The notes below the pieces were generated by a model. The model was not told the DNA's origin and ran no database searches. It was given only the letters and a program-made list of their open reading frames with translations. From Doris montereyensis (lineage: Eukaryota > Mollusca > Gastropoda > Nudibranchia > Dorididae): DNA of 64,000 nt. The translations under genes were made by a program, and so were the position numbers. Of the stretch, positions 1 to 12,453 are shown one piece after another. The stretch is from positions 45,001-109,000 of the forward strand of contig JAXRKP010000305.1 in assembly GCA_037039925.1 (NCBI GenBank), in the 5' to 3' direction. The first letter of the stretch is position 1. The number at the start of each line of letters is the position of its first letter.

Positions 1-63
1 TCTATCCAGAGTTACAAATCTAGATCTTACGTCATCTTTTCAACGTCATGATTTGCAGTTATA

Positions 64-862
64 GGGATACGGCTGCAATCGATACGGCTGCAAACGATAC
101 GGCTGCAATCTATAAGACTGCAATCGATAGGGCTGCAATCGATAAGGCTGCAATCGATAAGGTTGCAACCGATACGACTGTAATCGATAAGGCTGCAATC
201 GATAAGGCTGCAACCGATCAGGCTGTAACCGATAAGGCTGCAACCGACAAGGCTGCAACCGACAAAGCTGCAACCGACAAAGCTGCAATCGATAAGGCTG
301 CAATCGATAAGGTGGCAACCGATAGGGCTGTAATCTATAAGGGTGCAATCGACAAGGCTGCAATCGATAAGGCTGCAATCGACAAGGTTACATTCGATAA
401 GGCTGCAACCGACAAGGCTGCAATCGATAAGGCGGCAACCGACAAGGCTGCAACCGACAAGGCTGCAACCGACAAGGCTGCATTCGATAAGGCTGCATTC
501 GATAAGGCTGAATTCGACTTCGATAAGGCTGCATTCGATAAGGCTGCATAAGGCTGCATTCGATAAGGCTGCACTCGATAAGGCTGCATTCGACAAGGCC
601 GCAACAGATCAGGCTGCATTCGACAAGGCTGCATTCGATAAGGTTACATTCGACAGGCTGCAATCGACAAGGTTGCATTCGATAAAGCTGCAGCCGACAA
701 GGCTGCAACAGACAAGGCTGCAACCGACAATGCTGCATTCGACAAGGCTGCATTCGATAAGGCTGCAACCCATAAGGTTGCAACCGATAAGGCTGCAACA
801 GATAAGGCTGCAACCGACAAGGCTGCAACCGATAAGGCCGCAGCCGATAAGGCTGCATTCGA
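64..862. repeat. 15-bp minisatellite, about 53 copies
   Basis: Tandem array with consensus unit gataaggctgcaatc, varying mainly at the last three bases (atc, acc, ttc) and at gataag versus gacaag. Because 15 is a multiple of three, frames on both strands stay open and read as degenerate pentapeptide repeats (DKAAI/DKAAT on plus, CSLID/CSLVG on minus). Nothing marks these as genes: several frames are open at once and there is no unique flanking coding sequence. Confidence 0.95.
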
Positions 863-939
863 CGTTTTAGTGCATGGGAATGGAGGACGAGGGTCACAAA
901 TTGTAAGATAATTATAAAACAAAAATTGGATGTGTGGTT

Positions 940-1282
940 CTGTGAATAGGTTTATTTAAAAACTCATTTTTTGTTGAAACTGGTGCCTCTAACCGAAAGA
1001 ACGACAGTGGACGACCTCGATCTGTAATAACACAGTACACAATTTCACATCGATTCTGTAGAGGACTTGATATTGTAACAAAAGGATAAGCCTGGAGCAC
1101 GCAAATCTGAGAGTGCAATTGCCAGGCACTTAGGGTTTCAGTGATCTGCTGTGCAACAAACCGTGAAAAGGGAATTCAAACAAAACAAATAAAACTTTCA
1201 AGAGAATAAAAACTAAAGGTAAGACACAAACGGTAACGGATGAGAAGAAAACAGGGCTAAGGATGCTACTGACTAAATTTAT
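940..1282 (+). pseudogene. Tc1/mariner-like transposase relic, N-terminal helix-turn-helix part
   Basis: Plus-strand conceptual translation gives SGRPRS at 1006-1023, the GRPR-type linker between the two helix-turn-helix domains of Tc1/mariner transposases. About 110 bp on, with an in-frame stop and at least one frame change, comes RHLGF followed by SAVQQTVKREF (about 1122-1175), resembling the second HTH recognition region. The reading is broken by stops. The sequence runs into the 31-bp minisatellite at 1283, and a DDE-domain piece resumes beyond it. The family call rests on motif order only, so it is moderate. Confidence 0.5.
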
Positions 1283-2388
1283 GTTTCATCAAAAGACAGT
1301 CTAGGACTAGCTAGTTTCATCAAAAGACAGTCTAGGATCAGCTAGTTTAATCAAAACACAGTCTAGGATCAGCTAGTTTCATCAAAAGACAGTCTAGGAT
1401 CAGCTAGTTTCATCAAACGACAGTCTAGGATCAGCTAGTTTCATCAAAACACAGTCTATACCACCTAGTTTCATCAAAAGACAGTCTAGGATCAGCTAGT
1501 TTCATCAAAAGACAGTCTAGGACCAGCTAGTTTCATCAAAAGACAGTCTAGGATCAGCTAGTTTCATCAAAACACAGTCTAGGACTAGCTAGTTTCATCA
1601 AAAGACAGTCTAGGATCAGCTAGTTTCATCAAAAGACAGTCTAGGACCAGTTAGTTTCATCAAAACACAGTCTATACCAGCTAGTTTCATCAAAAGACAG
1701 TCTAGGACTAGCTAGTTTCATCAAAAGACAGTCTAGGATCAGCTAGTTTCATCAAAAGACAGTCTATAATCAGCTAGTTTAATCAAAACACAGTCTATAC
1801 CAGCTAGTTTCATCAAAATACAGTCTAGGATCAGCTAGTTTAATCAAAAGACAGTCTAGGACCAGCTAGTTTCATCAAAAGACAGTCTAGGACCAGCTAG
1901 TTTCATCAAAAGACAGTCTAGGATCAGCTAGTTTCATCAAAACACAGTCTAGGATCAGCTAATTTCATCAAAAGACAGTCTAGGATCAGCTAGTTTCATC
2001 AAAGGACAGTCTAGGATCAGCTAGTTTCATCAATAGACAGTCTAGGATCAGTTAGTTTCATCAAAAAACAGTCTAGGATCAGCTAGTTTCATCAAAAGAC
2101 AGTCTAGGATCAGCTAGTTTCATCAAAAGACAGTCTAGGATCAGCTAGTTTCATCAAAAGACAGTCTAGGACCAGCTAGTTTCATCAAAAGACAGTCTAG
2201 GATCAGCTAATTTCATCAAAAGACAGTCTAGGATCAGCTAGTTTCATCAAAAGACAGTCTAGGATCAGCTAGTTTCATCAAAAGACAGTCTAGGATCAGC
2301 TAGTTTCATCAAAAGACAGTCTAGGATCAGCTAATTTCATCAAAAAACAGTCTAGGATCAGCTAGTTTCATCAAAAGACAATCTAGAA
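1283..2388. repeat. 31-bp minisatellite, about 36 copies
   Basis: Very regular array; the unit core is tttcatcaaaagacagtcta followed by ggatcagctag. Variation is mostly ggatc/ggacc/ggact and aaaagac/aaaacac. It sits between the N-terminal and DDE portions of a Tc1/mariner-like transposase relic, so it probably expanded within that element. Confidence 0.95.
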
Positions 2389-2689
2389 GCTCAAGATCAA
2401 TTCAGATACCCCGCACCAAAACTCATTTTATAAAAAGTATTATCTTTTAATCAGCGCCGTCGACTGGAATGAAGATAGCGTAGACAAACCAACAACCGCC
2501 AGTGTTCATGTTCAGCCAAGGTCAAGTCTAAACGACTTAACCAGAACATATTTAGTAATCGGATTGACCTACACACTCATTGGCGTTGTATTTAAGCCAG
2601 TAGGTATTCGACACCTATAGGTACAGATACAGATACAGATACACTTTATAGTAATTATAGGCGATGAAGTTAAACGCATTATTTCTACT

Positions 2690-3000
2690 GTTGGAAACAA
2701 ATCACATCACAAGTGTCAAGAAAATCGCAAAATGACGTAATGTATGGTAGAGGGATATCAAATAATTCCTTGAATATCACGAGGAATGCAGGTTCAGTTA
2801 GAACGTCATAGCGTCGACTGAGGTGTCAAGGAATTCATCAATTTGATTGGGTCAAGGACAAACCTGAATGCAGATGGCTACATTGGCTTGCTGGATCTAA
2901 ACCTTCTCCCCGATTACAGAGCATTGTACTCCGTGTGAGATTTTATATTTCAACAGGATCGAGCAACATCCCATACAAGCTAAAAATAAAAACAATGGCA
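2690..3000 (+). pseudogene. Tc1/mariner-like transposase relic, DDE-domain part
   Basis: The segment contains FQQDRATSHTS (2948-2980), matching the FQQDxAxxH signature around the second catalytic aspartate of Tc1/mariner-type DDE transposases; the Asp codon is at 2957-2959. Upstream residues (NADGYIGLLDLNLLPDY, about 2865-2920) fit the region usually found between the VMVWGG strand and FQQD. Stops and a frameshift interrupt it and no complete catalytic triad is visible. It is presumably the other half of the relic at 940-1282. The 2389-2689 interval between array and relic shows no feature I can name. Confidence 0.5.
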
Positions 3001-3189
3001 AGAAACCACCCCCACCCTTCCCCTCCCCAAACAAAGCCACAAAAGACCCTTTCGCTACATGTTATGGCCTATTCAATCTGTAACGTACTGTCAAAGAATG
3101 TGTACCTTAACTAAATAGGCAGACCTAGTTCACTGAGGAATAATTAAACTAAAGTATAAGGGACTGCTGGGAGGATGGGTCAATGGATT

Positions 3190-3545
3190 ATCTTTGATTT
3201 GATTTGATTTGATTTGATTTGATTAAATTTACCCACACCCACAACTCCGGGGGGGGGGGTTGGTAGGATTTTCAATTTTGCACAGACAACCGTGTAAACA
3301 GTCAAGAGATCTTTAACGTGCTCAGAGTGTTGTGATCTCCACACGGGACCTCCGCTTCATCGTCCTTCTCCGATGGGACTAGGTGTCGATCCACCTACCT
3401 GGCTTAGGGGTTAATTCGTACTCGAAAAAGCTCGCGCTAATTTGTCAATCATTGACGGGGCTCGAACCCACTACCTTTTGGTTGACAGGCCGACACTTTG
3501 CCCATGTAATACCGAGTCACCCCATTCGATTGTGTAACGGAGCAC
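3190..3545 (-). mobile_element. tRNA-headed SINE, family A, minus strand
   Basis: Read on the minus strand, it starts with a tRNA-like head carrying a B-box-like gggttcgagccc (plus-strand 3461-3472). A body follows that contains the ggtcccgtgtgg...acaactctgagcacgttaaagat type of conserved domain. It ends in a short-repeat tail, (atcaa)n, near 3190-3225. A second copy of the same body lies on the plus strand at 46370-46705. This body resembles the conserved domain of widespread marine-invertebrate SINEs; the exact family was not checked. Confidence 0.75.
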
Positions 3546-4936
3546 ATCTCTGCTTGGAAATAGCTTCTGCTAGTCGTCAAGATGGCGGAGATGGTGGGGG
3601 GGGGTTGGGGGGGGAGAGGGGTCAACTGTTGCTGTTGACACTGATAGTGAGTAAAATTGCTGCTTTTTAAAATGTTCAATCTTTTACCTGGTAACAATTT
3701 CCAATAAATCACTTTATCAGAAGGCAGGTGAAAGATCATTCTTACTATTCGTTTTGAAAATCGTTGGTGCCTTTAAGGACACATTTCAAGAGGAGAAGAA
3801 GATATTATGCCAATAAAGCGATGAGACCTTACTTCATGTCATCTGAAAGCAAATTTAAGGGAAAATTCTTGACTACACTCCTGGTGGTGATTAATAAGGA
3901 TATCTCCCGCCTAGCAGAGCTAATGAAACATAAAACGTGGGAAGACCTGAACCAATTAGAGCCAATGATTAATAAAGATCGCTCCCGCCTAGCAGAGCAA
4001 TTGAAATTCAAAACGTGGGAAGACCTAAACCAACTAGAATCCATGATTAATAAAGGTCTCTCCCGCCTAGCAGAGCTAATGAAATTTAAAACCTGACCCA
4101 ACTAAAGTCAATCACGAGAGACCGAAAACAGTGAAGGATCCCATCAGCCAAAATCAGAGAGAGAGCTGAGACGGCCTTATCCGTAGATCAATCTGTGACA
4201 CAGCCATAAGTCATAAGTCATATAAAGAAAGATCATTCATTTGTTTGCAAAACAATTTTGCTAAAAGTTTGAGATGAGATATGAAAATAATTTGTCTATA
4301 ATCATGCGGAATATCATTTCAAATCCTTCGTTGGTTATAAAGTTATAAGCGCTCAAAGTCTGAGCCAATTTGTGAGCCACCAGTTATTGCCCCTTGCCTC
4401 ACTGCTTGTCTTTATCTACGTCAGTTATACAGTTGTGAGTTGGTCCCTCTTTGTGTGGTAAAGGCTTTGTTGCCAGGCTACTTATAATAACCATAATAAT
4501 TATGCGTGTAGGTTTTAAATGACCTCAAAGTCGTTTTTATAAAAGTAATGAATTTTTCTACCAAAAACAACGTTTAGGTTATGAAAATGTCATTGTTTCT
4601 TCGTCTTTGTAGAATTTTCATTCCCCGCGGCCGCCATTTTCAACTTAATAAACTTGTTATTACATACGTGTATGCATGTACTGTGCCAATTTATGACATT
4701 AATTTACAAAATATTGCCACACTCAAGATCAGCACTTCCCATTAATTTCACCACCCCCACTCCCCTACTCGCAGCCTTCCCTAAATCCCATTTATATTAC
4801 ATCTCCGTTCCGTCATTTGTCTCGTTAAATTGATGTTCCATCTTTTTCATTCACTAATTTTTTATTTCGTTCAATTCAATTCAATTCAATCATCTGTATT
4901 ATTCCACAGTTTTTATTCCTCATCGTTTGCACTCAG
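3546..4936. other. Mostly unique non-coding DNA with a short 78-bp repeat
   Basis: Apart from 2.7 copies of a 78-bp unit at 3888-4100, I see no gene. The stretch has a poly-G patch near 3596-3620 and ordinary AT-rich sequence. A Py-rich tract and AG at 4935-4936 could be a splice acceptor for the candidate exon that follows. Confidence 0.6.
3888..4100. repeat. 78-bp tandem repeat, about 2.7 copies
   Basis: Copies start at 3888, 3966 and 4044, an exact 78-bp period, each beginning tgattaata and containing ctcccgcctagcagagc. The unit equals 26 codons, so one frame is open through the array and reads as a charged 26-residue repeat (INKDRSRLAEQLKFKTWEDL). That frame has no convincing start or upstream exon, so I treat it as a repeat. 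Confidence 0.85.
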
Positions 4937-5563
4937 AGTAACTTTGCCTTTGTGCTGTGGCGAGAAAAGGGTGGCTGGCTGCAGTCACCAGACTATGGCT
5001 TACACGCATCGAGGGAAACCAGTGACTTACCGAGGACGGCCAGCGAGTTGCTGTACTGGCATCGAAATGACGCAGGGCGCAGCCGCAGCTTTTTATTGGA
5101 CAAAAGTTTGACAGTACCGTACCAGTTCATCACTTCCCCGAGAGAATCTGCTGTAAATCTACACAGGCCGTACCCACCAAAGACGTTTTCGGTCTCCATG
5201 CCCTCGCGTCACTTCCGCCCAGAAACGTCTTTCGTGACTATTAACATGATTCGAGGATTGCTGTCCACATTCAAAGACAGCAAATCGCTTCCCACGCTAA
5301 GTACTGCACAGTGGGCTTTGCAGGAAGAGATGGCAGCTTCTGAAAGAGAAGCCGATGAGAAAATGGATGAAGAGGATTTACAGAAAGTTGAAAAAGAACT
5401 TCAAGAGAAGATCATCGCCAGGCATAGACATAAGTCGGAAAACAGGAACGGTTATTCTGGTGGGCTCAGAAAACATTTTCCCGGCATGAATTTGTTTGGT
5501 AGACGATTGGTGCAGTCACGAGATAGGGCTGGGTCAGGGAAAACAGTCTTTCGTTACGGTTGA
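4937..5563 (+). CDS. Candidate terminal exon of an unrecognised protein
   Basis: An open frame of about 200 codons follows a plausible splice acceptor (AG at 4935-4936, after gtttgcactc). Its composition is unlike the surrounding repeats: it has proline- and serine-rich stretches (SPRESAVNLHRPYPPKTFSV), then an acidic, probably coiled-coil segment (AASEREADEKMDEEDLQKVE, about 5330-5390) and a basic patch (ARHRHKSENR). I do not recognise the family. It has no good ATG, so it would need upstream exons that I cannot see within 5 kb. Its last 14 codons and stop (5561-5563) lie inside the first unit of the 55-bp minisatellite, so the true 3' end may be a splice donor shortly before it. It could also be a chance open frame. 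Confidence 0.35.
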   Translation, partial: SNFAFVLWREKGGWLQSPDYGLHASRETSDLPRTASELLYWHRNDAGRSRSFLLDKSLTVPYQFITSPRESAVNLHRPYPPKTFSVSMPSRHFRPETSFVTINMIRGLLSTFKDSKSLPTLSTAQWALQEEMAASEREADEKMDEEDLQKVEKELQEKIIARHRHKSENRNGYSGGLRKHFPGMNLFGRRLVQSRDRAGSGKTVFRYG

Positions 5564-7535
5564 CTTACACTTGTGAGTTAGATCTTGGCCAGGGAACACA
5601 GTCTTTCATTGCGGTTGACTTACGATCGAGAGTTAAATCTAGGTCAGGGAACACGGTCTTTCGTTATGGTTGACTTACCTTTGTGAGTTAGCTCTGGGTC
5701 AGGGAACACAGTCTTTCGTTACGGTTGACTTACCTTGTGAGTTAGCTCTGGGTCAGGGAACACAGTCTTTCGTTACGGTTGACTTACACTTGTGAGTTAG
5801 ATCTTGGTCAGGGAACACAGTCTTTCTTTACGGTTGACTTACACTTGTGAGTTAGATCTGGGTCAGGGAACACAGTCTTTCTTTACGGTTGACTTACACT
5901 TGTGAGTTACATCTGGGTCAGGGAGCACAGTCTTTCGTTACGGTTGACTTACAATCGAGCGTTAAATCTGGGTCAGGGAACACAGTCTTTCATTACGGTT
6001 GACTTACGATCGAGATTTAAATCTAGGTTAAGGAACACGGTCTTTCATTATGGTTGACTAACCTTTGTGACTTTGATCTGGGTCAGGGAACGCGCTCCTT
6101 CGTTACGGTTGACTTAGACTTGCGAGGTAGATCTGGGTTAAGTAAGACAATATTTCGTTACGGTTGACTAACCGGTACATTTTTAGTTAGATCTCACTTG
6201 CCTTTGTGAGTTAGATCTGGGTCAGGTAACATCGTCTCTCATTACGGTTGACGTGTCCTTGTGAGTTAGATGTGGGTCCGGGAAAACAGTCTTTCGTTAC
6301 AGTTGACTTACACTTATTAGTTAGATTTGGGTCAAGGAGCACGGTTTTTTGATACGGTTGACTTACACTTGTTAGTTAGTTCTGGGTCAAGGAGCACGGT
6401 TTTTTTTATACGGTTGACTTACACTTGTTAGTTAGATCTGGGTCAAGGAGCATGGGTTTTTGATATGGTTGACTTACACTTGTTAGTTAGATCTGGGTCA
6501 AGGAGCACGGGTTTTTGATATGGTTGACTTACACTTGTTAGTTAGATCTGGGTCAAGGAGCACGGGTTTTTGATATGGTTGACTTACACTTGTTAGTTAG
6601 ATTTGGGTCAAGGAGCACGGGTTTTGATACGGTTGACTTACACGTGTTAGTTAGCTCTGTGTCAAGGAGCACGGGTTTTTGATACGGTTGACTTACACTT
6701 GTTAATTAGCTCTGTGTCAAGGAGCACGGGTTTCTGATACGGTTGACTTATAATTATTAGTTAGCTCTGGGTCAATGAGCACAGTTTTTTTATACGGTTG
6801 ACTTACACTTGTTAGTTAGATCTGGGTCAAGGAGCACGGGTTTTGATACGGTTGACTTACACTTGTTAGTTAGCTCTGTGTCAAGGAGCACGAGTTTCTG
6901 ATACGGTTGACTTATAGTTGTTAGTTAGCTCTGGGTCAAGGAGCACAGTTTTTTTATACGGTTGACTTACACTTGTTAGTTAGCTCTGGGTCAAGGAGCA
7001 CGGGTTTCTGATACGGTTGACTTAAAGTTGTTAGTTAACTCTGGGTCAAGAAGCACGTTTTTTTTATATGGTTGACTTATAGTTGTTAGTTAGATCTGGG
7101 TCAATGAACACGGTTTTTTTATACGGTTGACTTACACTTGTTAGTTAGCTCTGGGTCAAGGAGCACGGGTTTTTGATACGGTTAACTTATAATTGTTAGT
7201 TAGATCTGGGTCAAGGAGTACGGTTTTTTGATACGGTTGACTTACACTTGTTAGTTAGATCTGGGTCAAGGAGCACGGGTTTCTGATACGGTTGACTTAC
7301 ACTTATTAGTTGGCTCTGGGTCAAGGAGCACGGGTTTTTGAAACGGTTGACTTACAATTGTGTGTTAGCTCTGGGTTGAGGAAGATCGTATTTCGTTACG
7401 GTTGACTTACCGGTACACTTATGGGTAAGATCTGGTTCAGGAAAGACACTATTTCGTTATCGTTGACTTACAATTTTGAATTAGATCTGGGCCAGGGAAC
7501 ACAGTCTTTCGTCACGGTTGACTTACCCTTGTGAA
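5527..7535. repeat. 55-bp minisatellite, about 36 copies, two subfamilies
   Basis: The core shared by all units is acggttgacttacacttgt followed by tagttagatctgggtca. Units before about 6300 carry cagggaacacagtctttcgt; units from 6300 to 7370 carry aaggagcacgggtttttgat. The last three units revert to the first type, so the second subfamily sits as a block inside the first. The first unit overlaps the 3' end of the candidate exon at 4937-5563. Confidence 0.93.
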
Positions 7536-8348
7536 AATTTTGATAAAACAATCAATGTTTATGGTAGACACTTAGACCTTTTCGTGACCACCATTGGAAA
7601 GGATGGAAAAAAACCCTTGTCGACTGAACATGTAGAATTATACGTATAACTTAACCACCCTAGAACTACCCCACGCGCTCTACATCGGTGCTGCTCAAGG
7701 TCTGTCGGTTTTGGGGATTAAGAATATGGCTGGGGTTTTTTTACTATGAGGACTATGCTTGTTTTGCTCAGCGATCCGTGGCATACTGAAAGATAAAAAT
7801 GCAGGTACGCCATATCAGATAATCAGATAGTTTGAGAGGCACTGCTCTACATGATATTGCAATCTAACAATATATTATATAAGGAATAACTCAAGGAAAG
7901 AAATGCATTTTAAATATTTATTGTTAAGGTGACGGGTTCTAAGATTTTGTCAATTATATTGTCGCTCCATGTTCTATTTAAATAGTATGAAATTATCACA
8001 GCCACTGAAAAGCATGCAATTTTATTTCTGCGTGTGTGTGCGAAAATGTGTTTGTGTATGTATGTGTGTATGGGTGGGTGTTTGCGAATGCGGGTTATGT
8101 GCTCAGCCCTTGATATTACAAGTATGTGTGTCAGTTGGAGACAGTATGATTTTGTAGTGATTAAATGTTTGTACAACACCAATCCATATACCTAATATGC
8201 ATGTAATATTTTTACTCAATAAATGGCAACAAAGCATCATTAATTCATTAATTAATTAATTAATCAATCAATCGGAAGTATATCTAATACTGGAAACGTA
8301 GAGCTGCGACAGGTCATCTTTGCACATCTGTACCATTTTGACATCGAC
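7536..8348. other. Unique spacer with GT-rich tract
   Basis: No gene seen. It contains a GT/GTAT-rich tract at about 8028-8100 and a taat/caat microsatellite at about 8240-8272 immediately before the next minisatellite. Confidence 0.6.
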
Positions 8349-10155
8349 ACTGGAAACGATGCAACAAAATGAAAATCTGGTTACGATGCTAGTAGAGACA
8401 GAAACCATGCTACAAAAAATCTGATTACCATACTGGTAGAGGCAGAAACAATGCAACACAGGTAAAATCTGGTTACCATACGGGTAGAGACATAAACCAT
8501 GTAAGAAAAGGAAAATCTGGTTACCATACTGGTATATACAGAAACGATGCAACACAAAGAAAATCTGGTTACGATACTGGTAGAGGTAGAAACAATGCAA
8601 CACAAAGAAAACCTGGTTACCATTCTGGTAAAGGCAGAAACCATGCAACACAAGGAAAATCTGGTTACCATACTGGTAGAGACAGGAACAATGCAACACA
8701 AGGAAAACCTGTTTACCATACTGGTAGACACAGAAACCATGCAACACAAGGAAAATCTGATTCTCATAGTGGTAGAGACAGAAACCATGCAACACAAGAA
8801 AATCTGGTTATCATACTGGTAGAGACAGAAAAAATGCAACACAAGAAAAGCTTTTTACCATACTGGTAGAGACAGAAACCATGCAAGAAAAGGAAAATCT
8901 GGTTACCATACTGGTTGAGACAGAAACAATGCAACACAAGGAAAATTTGGTTACCATACTGGTAGAGAGAGAAACAATGCAACAAAATGAAAATCTGGTT
9001 ACCATACTGGTAGAGACAGGAACAATGCAACACAAGGAAAATCTGGTTACCATACTGGTAGAGATAGAAACAAGGAAAATCTGGTTACCTTATTGGTAGA
9101 GATAGAAACAAGGCAACACAAGGAAAATCTGGCTACCATACTCGTAGAGACAGAAACAATGCAACAAAAGGAAAACCTGGTTACCATAATGGTAGAGACA
9201 GAAACAATGCAACACAAGGAAAACCTGTTTACCATACTAGTAGAGACAGAAACCATGCAAGAAAGGAAAATCTGGTGACCATACTGGTAGAGTTAGAAAC
9301 AATGCAACATTAGGAAAATCTGGTTACCATACTGGTAGAGACAGAAACTATGCAACACAAGGAAAATCTGGTTACGATACCGGTAGAGACCGAAACAATG
9401 CAACACAAGGAAAATCTGGTTATCATACTGGTAGAAGTAGAAACCATACAACAAAAGGGAAATATGATTACTATACTGGTAGATGTAGAAAATCTGGTTA
9501 CGATACTGGTAGAGACAGAAACACTGTAATACAAGGACAACCTGGCTACCATACTGGTAGAGACAGAAACCATCCAACACAAGGAAAATCTGTTTACGAT
9601 ACTGGTAGTGGTAGACACCATTCAACACAAGGAAAATCTGGTTACGGTACTGGTAGTGGTAGACACGATGCAACACAAGGAAAATCTGGTTACGATACCG
9701 GTAGTGGTAGACACCATTCAACACAAGGAAAATCTGGTTACGGTACTGGTAGAGACAGAAACAATGCAACACAAGGAAAATCTGGTTACGGTACTGGTAA
9801 AGGTAAAAACAATGCAACACAAGGAAAATCTGGTTACGGTACTGGTAGAAGTAGAAACAATGCAACAGAAGGAAAATCTGGTTACCATACTGGTAGAGAC
9901 AGAAACAATGCAACACAAGAAAAATCTGGTTACCATACTGGTAGAGACAGAAACAATGCAACACAAGGAAAATCTGGTTACCATACTGGTAGAGACAGAA
10001 ACACTGCAACAAAATGAAAATCTGGTTACCATACTGGTAGAGACAGAAACAATGCAACAAAAAAAAAACAAGGTTACCATGCTGGTAGAGACAGAAACAA
10101 TGCAACACAAGGAAAATCTGGTTACGATACTGGTAGAAGCGGAAACGCTGTAACA
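8349..10155. repeat. 48-bp minisatellite, about 37 copies
   Basis: The unit core is aaaatctggttaccatactg followed by gtagagacagaaacaatg and caacacaagg. At 48 bp (16 codons) it keeps frames open on both strands, reading ENLVTILVETETMQHK on plus and CCIVSVSTSMVTRFSL on minus. Shortened units occur near 9060-9110 and 9480. I see no evidence that it is translated. Confidence 0.95.
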
Positions 10156-10298
10156 AAACGGTGTCATCCTTGTGGAACTGCAAGTAAAATAATACAATTG
10201 TGATGTGACCTAGATCTAGATCAGACTTTTCAAATTATCCGAAGTAAAGTACCGGCTGTTTATTATTTTCAATGTGCCACAAACCGGCGGATGAAGCA

Positions 10299-11358
10299 AG
10301 CATAGTACCAGTGACATAGCTAGCATAGTACCAGTGACATAGCTAGCATAGTACCAGAGACATAGATAGCATAGTACCAGTGACATAGCTAGCGTAGTAC
10401 CAGAGACATAGCTAGCATTGTACCAGTGACATAGCTATCATAGTACCAGTGACACAGCTAGCATAGTACCAGTGACATAGCTATCATAGTACCAGTGACA
10501 TAGCTATCATAGTACCAGTGACATAGCTATCATAGTACCAATGACATAGCTATCATAGTACCAGTGACATAGCTAGCATAGTACCAGTGACATAGCTATC
10601 ATAGTACCAGTGACATAGCTATCATAGTACCAATGACATAGCTAGCATAGTACCAGTGACATAGCCAGCATAGTACCAGTGACATAGCTATCATAGTACC
10701 AGTGACATAGCTATCATAGTACCAATGACATAGCTATCATAGTACCAGTGACATAGCTAGCATAGTACCAGTGACATAGCTATCATAGTACCAGTGACAT
10801 AGCTATCATAGTACCAGGGACATAGCTAGCATAGTACCAGTGACATAGATAGCATAGTACCAGTGACATAGATAGCATAGTACCAGTGACATAGCTAGCA
10901 TAGTACCAGTGACATAGATAGTATAGTACCAGTGACATAGCTATCATAGTACCAGTGACATAGCTATCATAGTACCAGTGACATAGCTATCATAGTACCA
11001 GTGACATAGATAGCATAGTACCAGTGACATAGATAGCATAGTACCAGTGACATAGCTAGCATAGTACCAGTGACATAGCTAGCATAGTACCAGTGACATA
11101 GATAGTATAGTACCAGTGACATAGCTATCATAGTACCAGTGACATAGCTATCATAGTACCAGTGACATAGCTATCATAGTACCAGTGACATAGCTATCAT
11201 AGTACCAGTGACATAGCTAGCATAGTACCAGTGACATAGCTAGCATAGTACCAGTGACGTAGCTAGCATAGTACCAGTGACATAGCTAGCATAGTACCAG
11301 TGACGTAGCTAGCATAGTACCAGTGACGTAGCTAGCATAGTACCAGTGACGTAGCTAG
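10299..11358. repeat. 23-bp minisatellite, about 46 copies
   Basis: The unit is catagtaccagtgacatagc plus tag, tat or gat at the variable joint (tagcatag, tatcatag, gatagcatag variants). Higher-order patterning is visible: the series of tag and tat variants recur in similar order. It is short, homogeneous and non-coding. Confidence 0.95.
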
Positions 11359-12440
11359 GTGTAGGCTGTAAAAGCTTAGCCCCATCTTTAAAACGATTTG
11401 AAAATAGATTATCATTGCTCTTGTCTCACGTTTGGAGCATTAATTACTTAATAGCCATGTCATAGAATTATTTTTGCTGCTGCTTGTAGAATTTGTATTT
11501 TGTTACAAAGTATTTTTCGTCGTACTGTGTTTATTTATTCTATCAGTTTTAATACAAACTGGCTTTTGTTTATGTTTTTAATGTTTATGCTGTAGTCATT
11601 GTTGTTCTGGGCAGTGGATAGATAAACGCCTTCCACGAGTCTCCTGCTGCCTTGCAGGTGGGCCTTGACTGACCAAGGGCTAAGGGAGTTAATCCTGACA
11701 AAAATCAACCTGGTGCACGGACAGAAATTTGATCAGATGAAATTTTTTGTTTTATTAGTAAGTTTGATTTTTGTGAATTTTTGAAAATAGCATATGAGAA
11801 CAACCGAAAAGGTAAAAAATATTGCACAAAAAATTCAATTTTTCAAAAACTATAATACATATCGAAAAAAGCATTTGACTATTTCCTTCTTTTTTCCCCA
11901 CTCATCCTTCATACTAAATTTCATAAAGATATCTTGATAACTAAGAAAAAAGGTATATAGGAAATAACGAACAAAAAACGACATTTTGAGAAAATCTTAT
12001 TTTTTCTCTTATTTTCTGTTATTAGAATATATATTTTTCTCCCATAGACCTAAAGGCTCGCAACTACTTTTTATTCACATTGTTTCAATTGCTGAGCACA
12101 TTTTTACTCATTTTATAATGATGCCTTTTGATAATTGGTGTGTAGAACATGTCCCGTATTTTCCGGATGATCTAAGGCAATATTCATAATAGATCTTCAA
12201 ATGAGTTTCTATGGATAGCCTTTATTGTTACGATCAAAATGAGTACCAACTTTCCGTACTTTAGATAACATTTCTGGTTTTCATCGTATAATAGCTTTAT
12301 TGCAAGATAGGCCTTTATCGTTTCTAAAAGACATTCGTATAAATTCAAAGAATGATACTGATGGCTTTTTATATGATATCATTGTGACGGGAATAAACTG
12401 CTCTATCCACTAGATTTGTCCCATTTTCGGTTAGAATGTA
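11359..12440. other. AT-rich spacer without a recognised gene
   Basis: AT-rich sequence with no protein similarity I can recognise. A longer open frame at 11986-12189 encodes a phenylalanine-rich peptide with no motif and is probably chance. Confidence 0.5.
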
Positions 12441-12453
12441 CCCCCCCCCCCCC

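Noticed and set aside
27..897. Long ORFs resembling pentapeptide-repeat proteins (CSLID/CSLVG, DKAAT)
   Set aside because: They are translations of a 15-bp minisatellite; at least five frames on both strands are open at once, and there is no start context, unique domain or splice signal.
3440..3545. tRNA gene on the minus strand
   Set aside because: A good B-box-like sequence occurs, but it is continuous with a SINE body shared with 46370-46705.
3764..4096. 110-codon ORF with 26-residue charged repeats
   Set aside because: The frame starts without ATG and its repetitive part is the 78-bp tandem repeat; no acceptor or partner exon is visible. Kept only as a repeat.
8268..10197. Large repetitive ORFs on both strands, up to 296 codons
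   Set aside because: The 48-bp unit is 16 codons long, so frames stay open automatically; complementary frames are equally open and end at the array edges.
10299..11358. CRISPR-like regular repeats
   Set aside because: The 23-bp units are contiguous with no unique spacers, in a eukaryotic context. The same applies to the other arrays.
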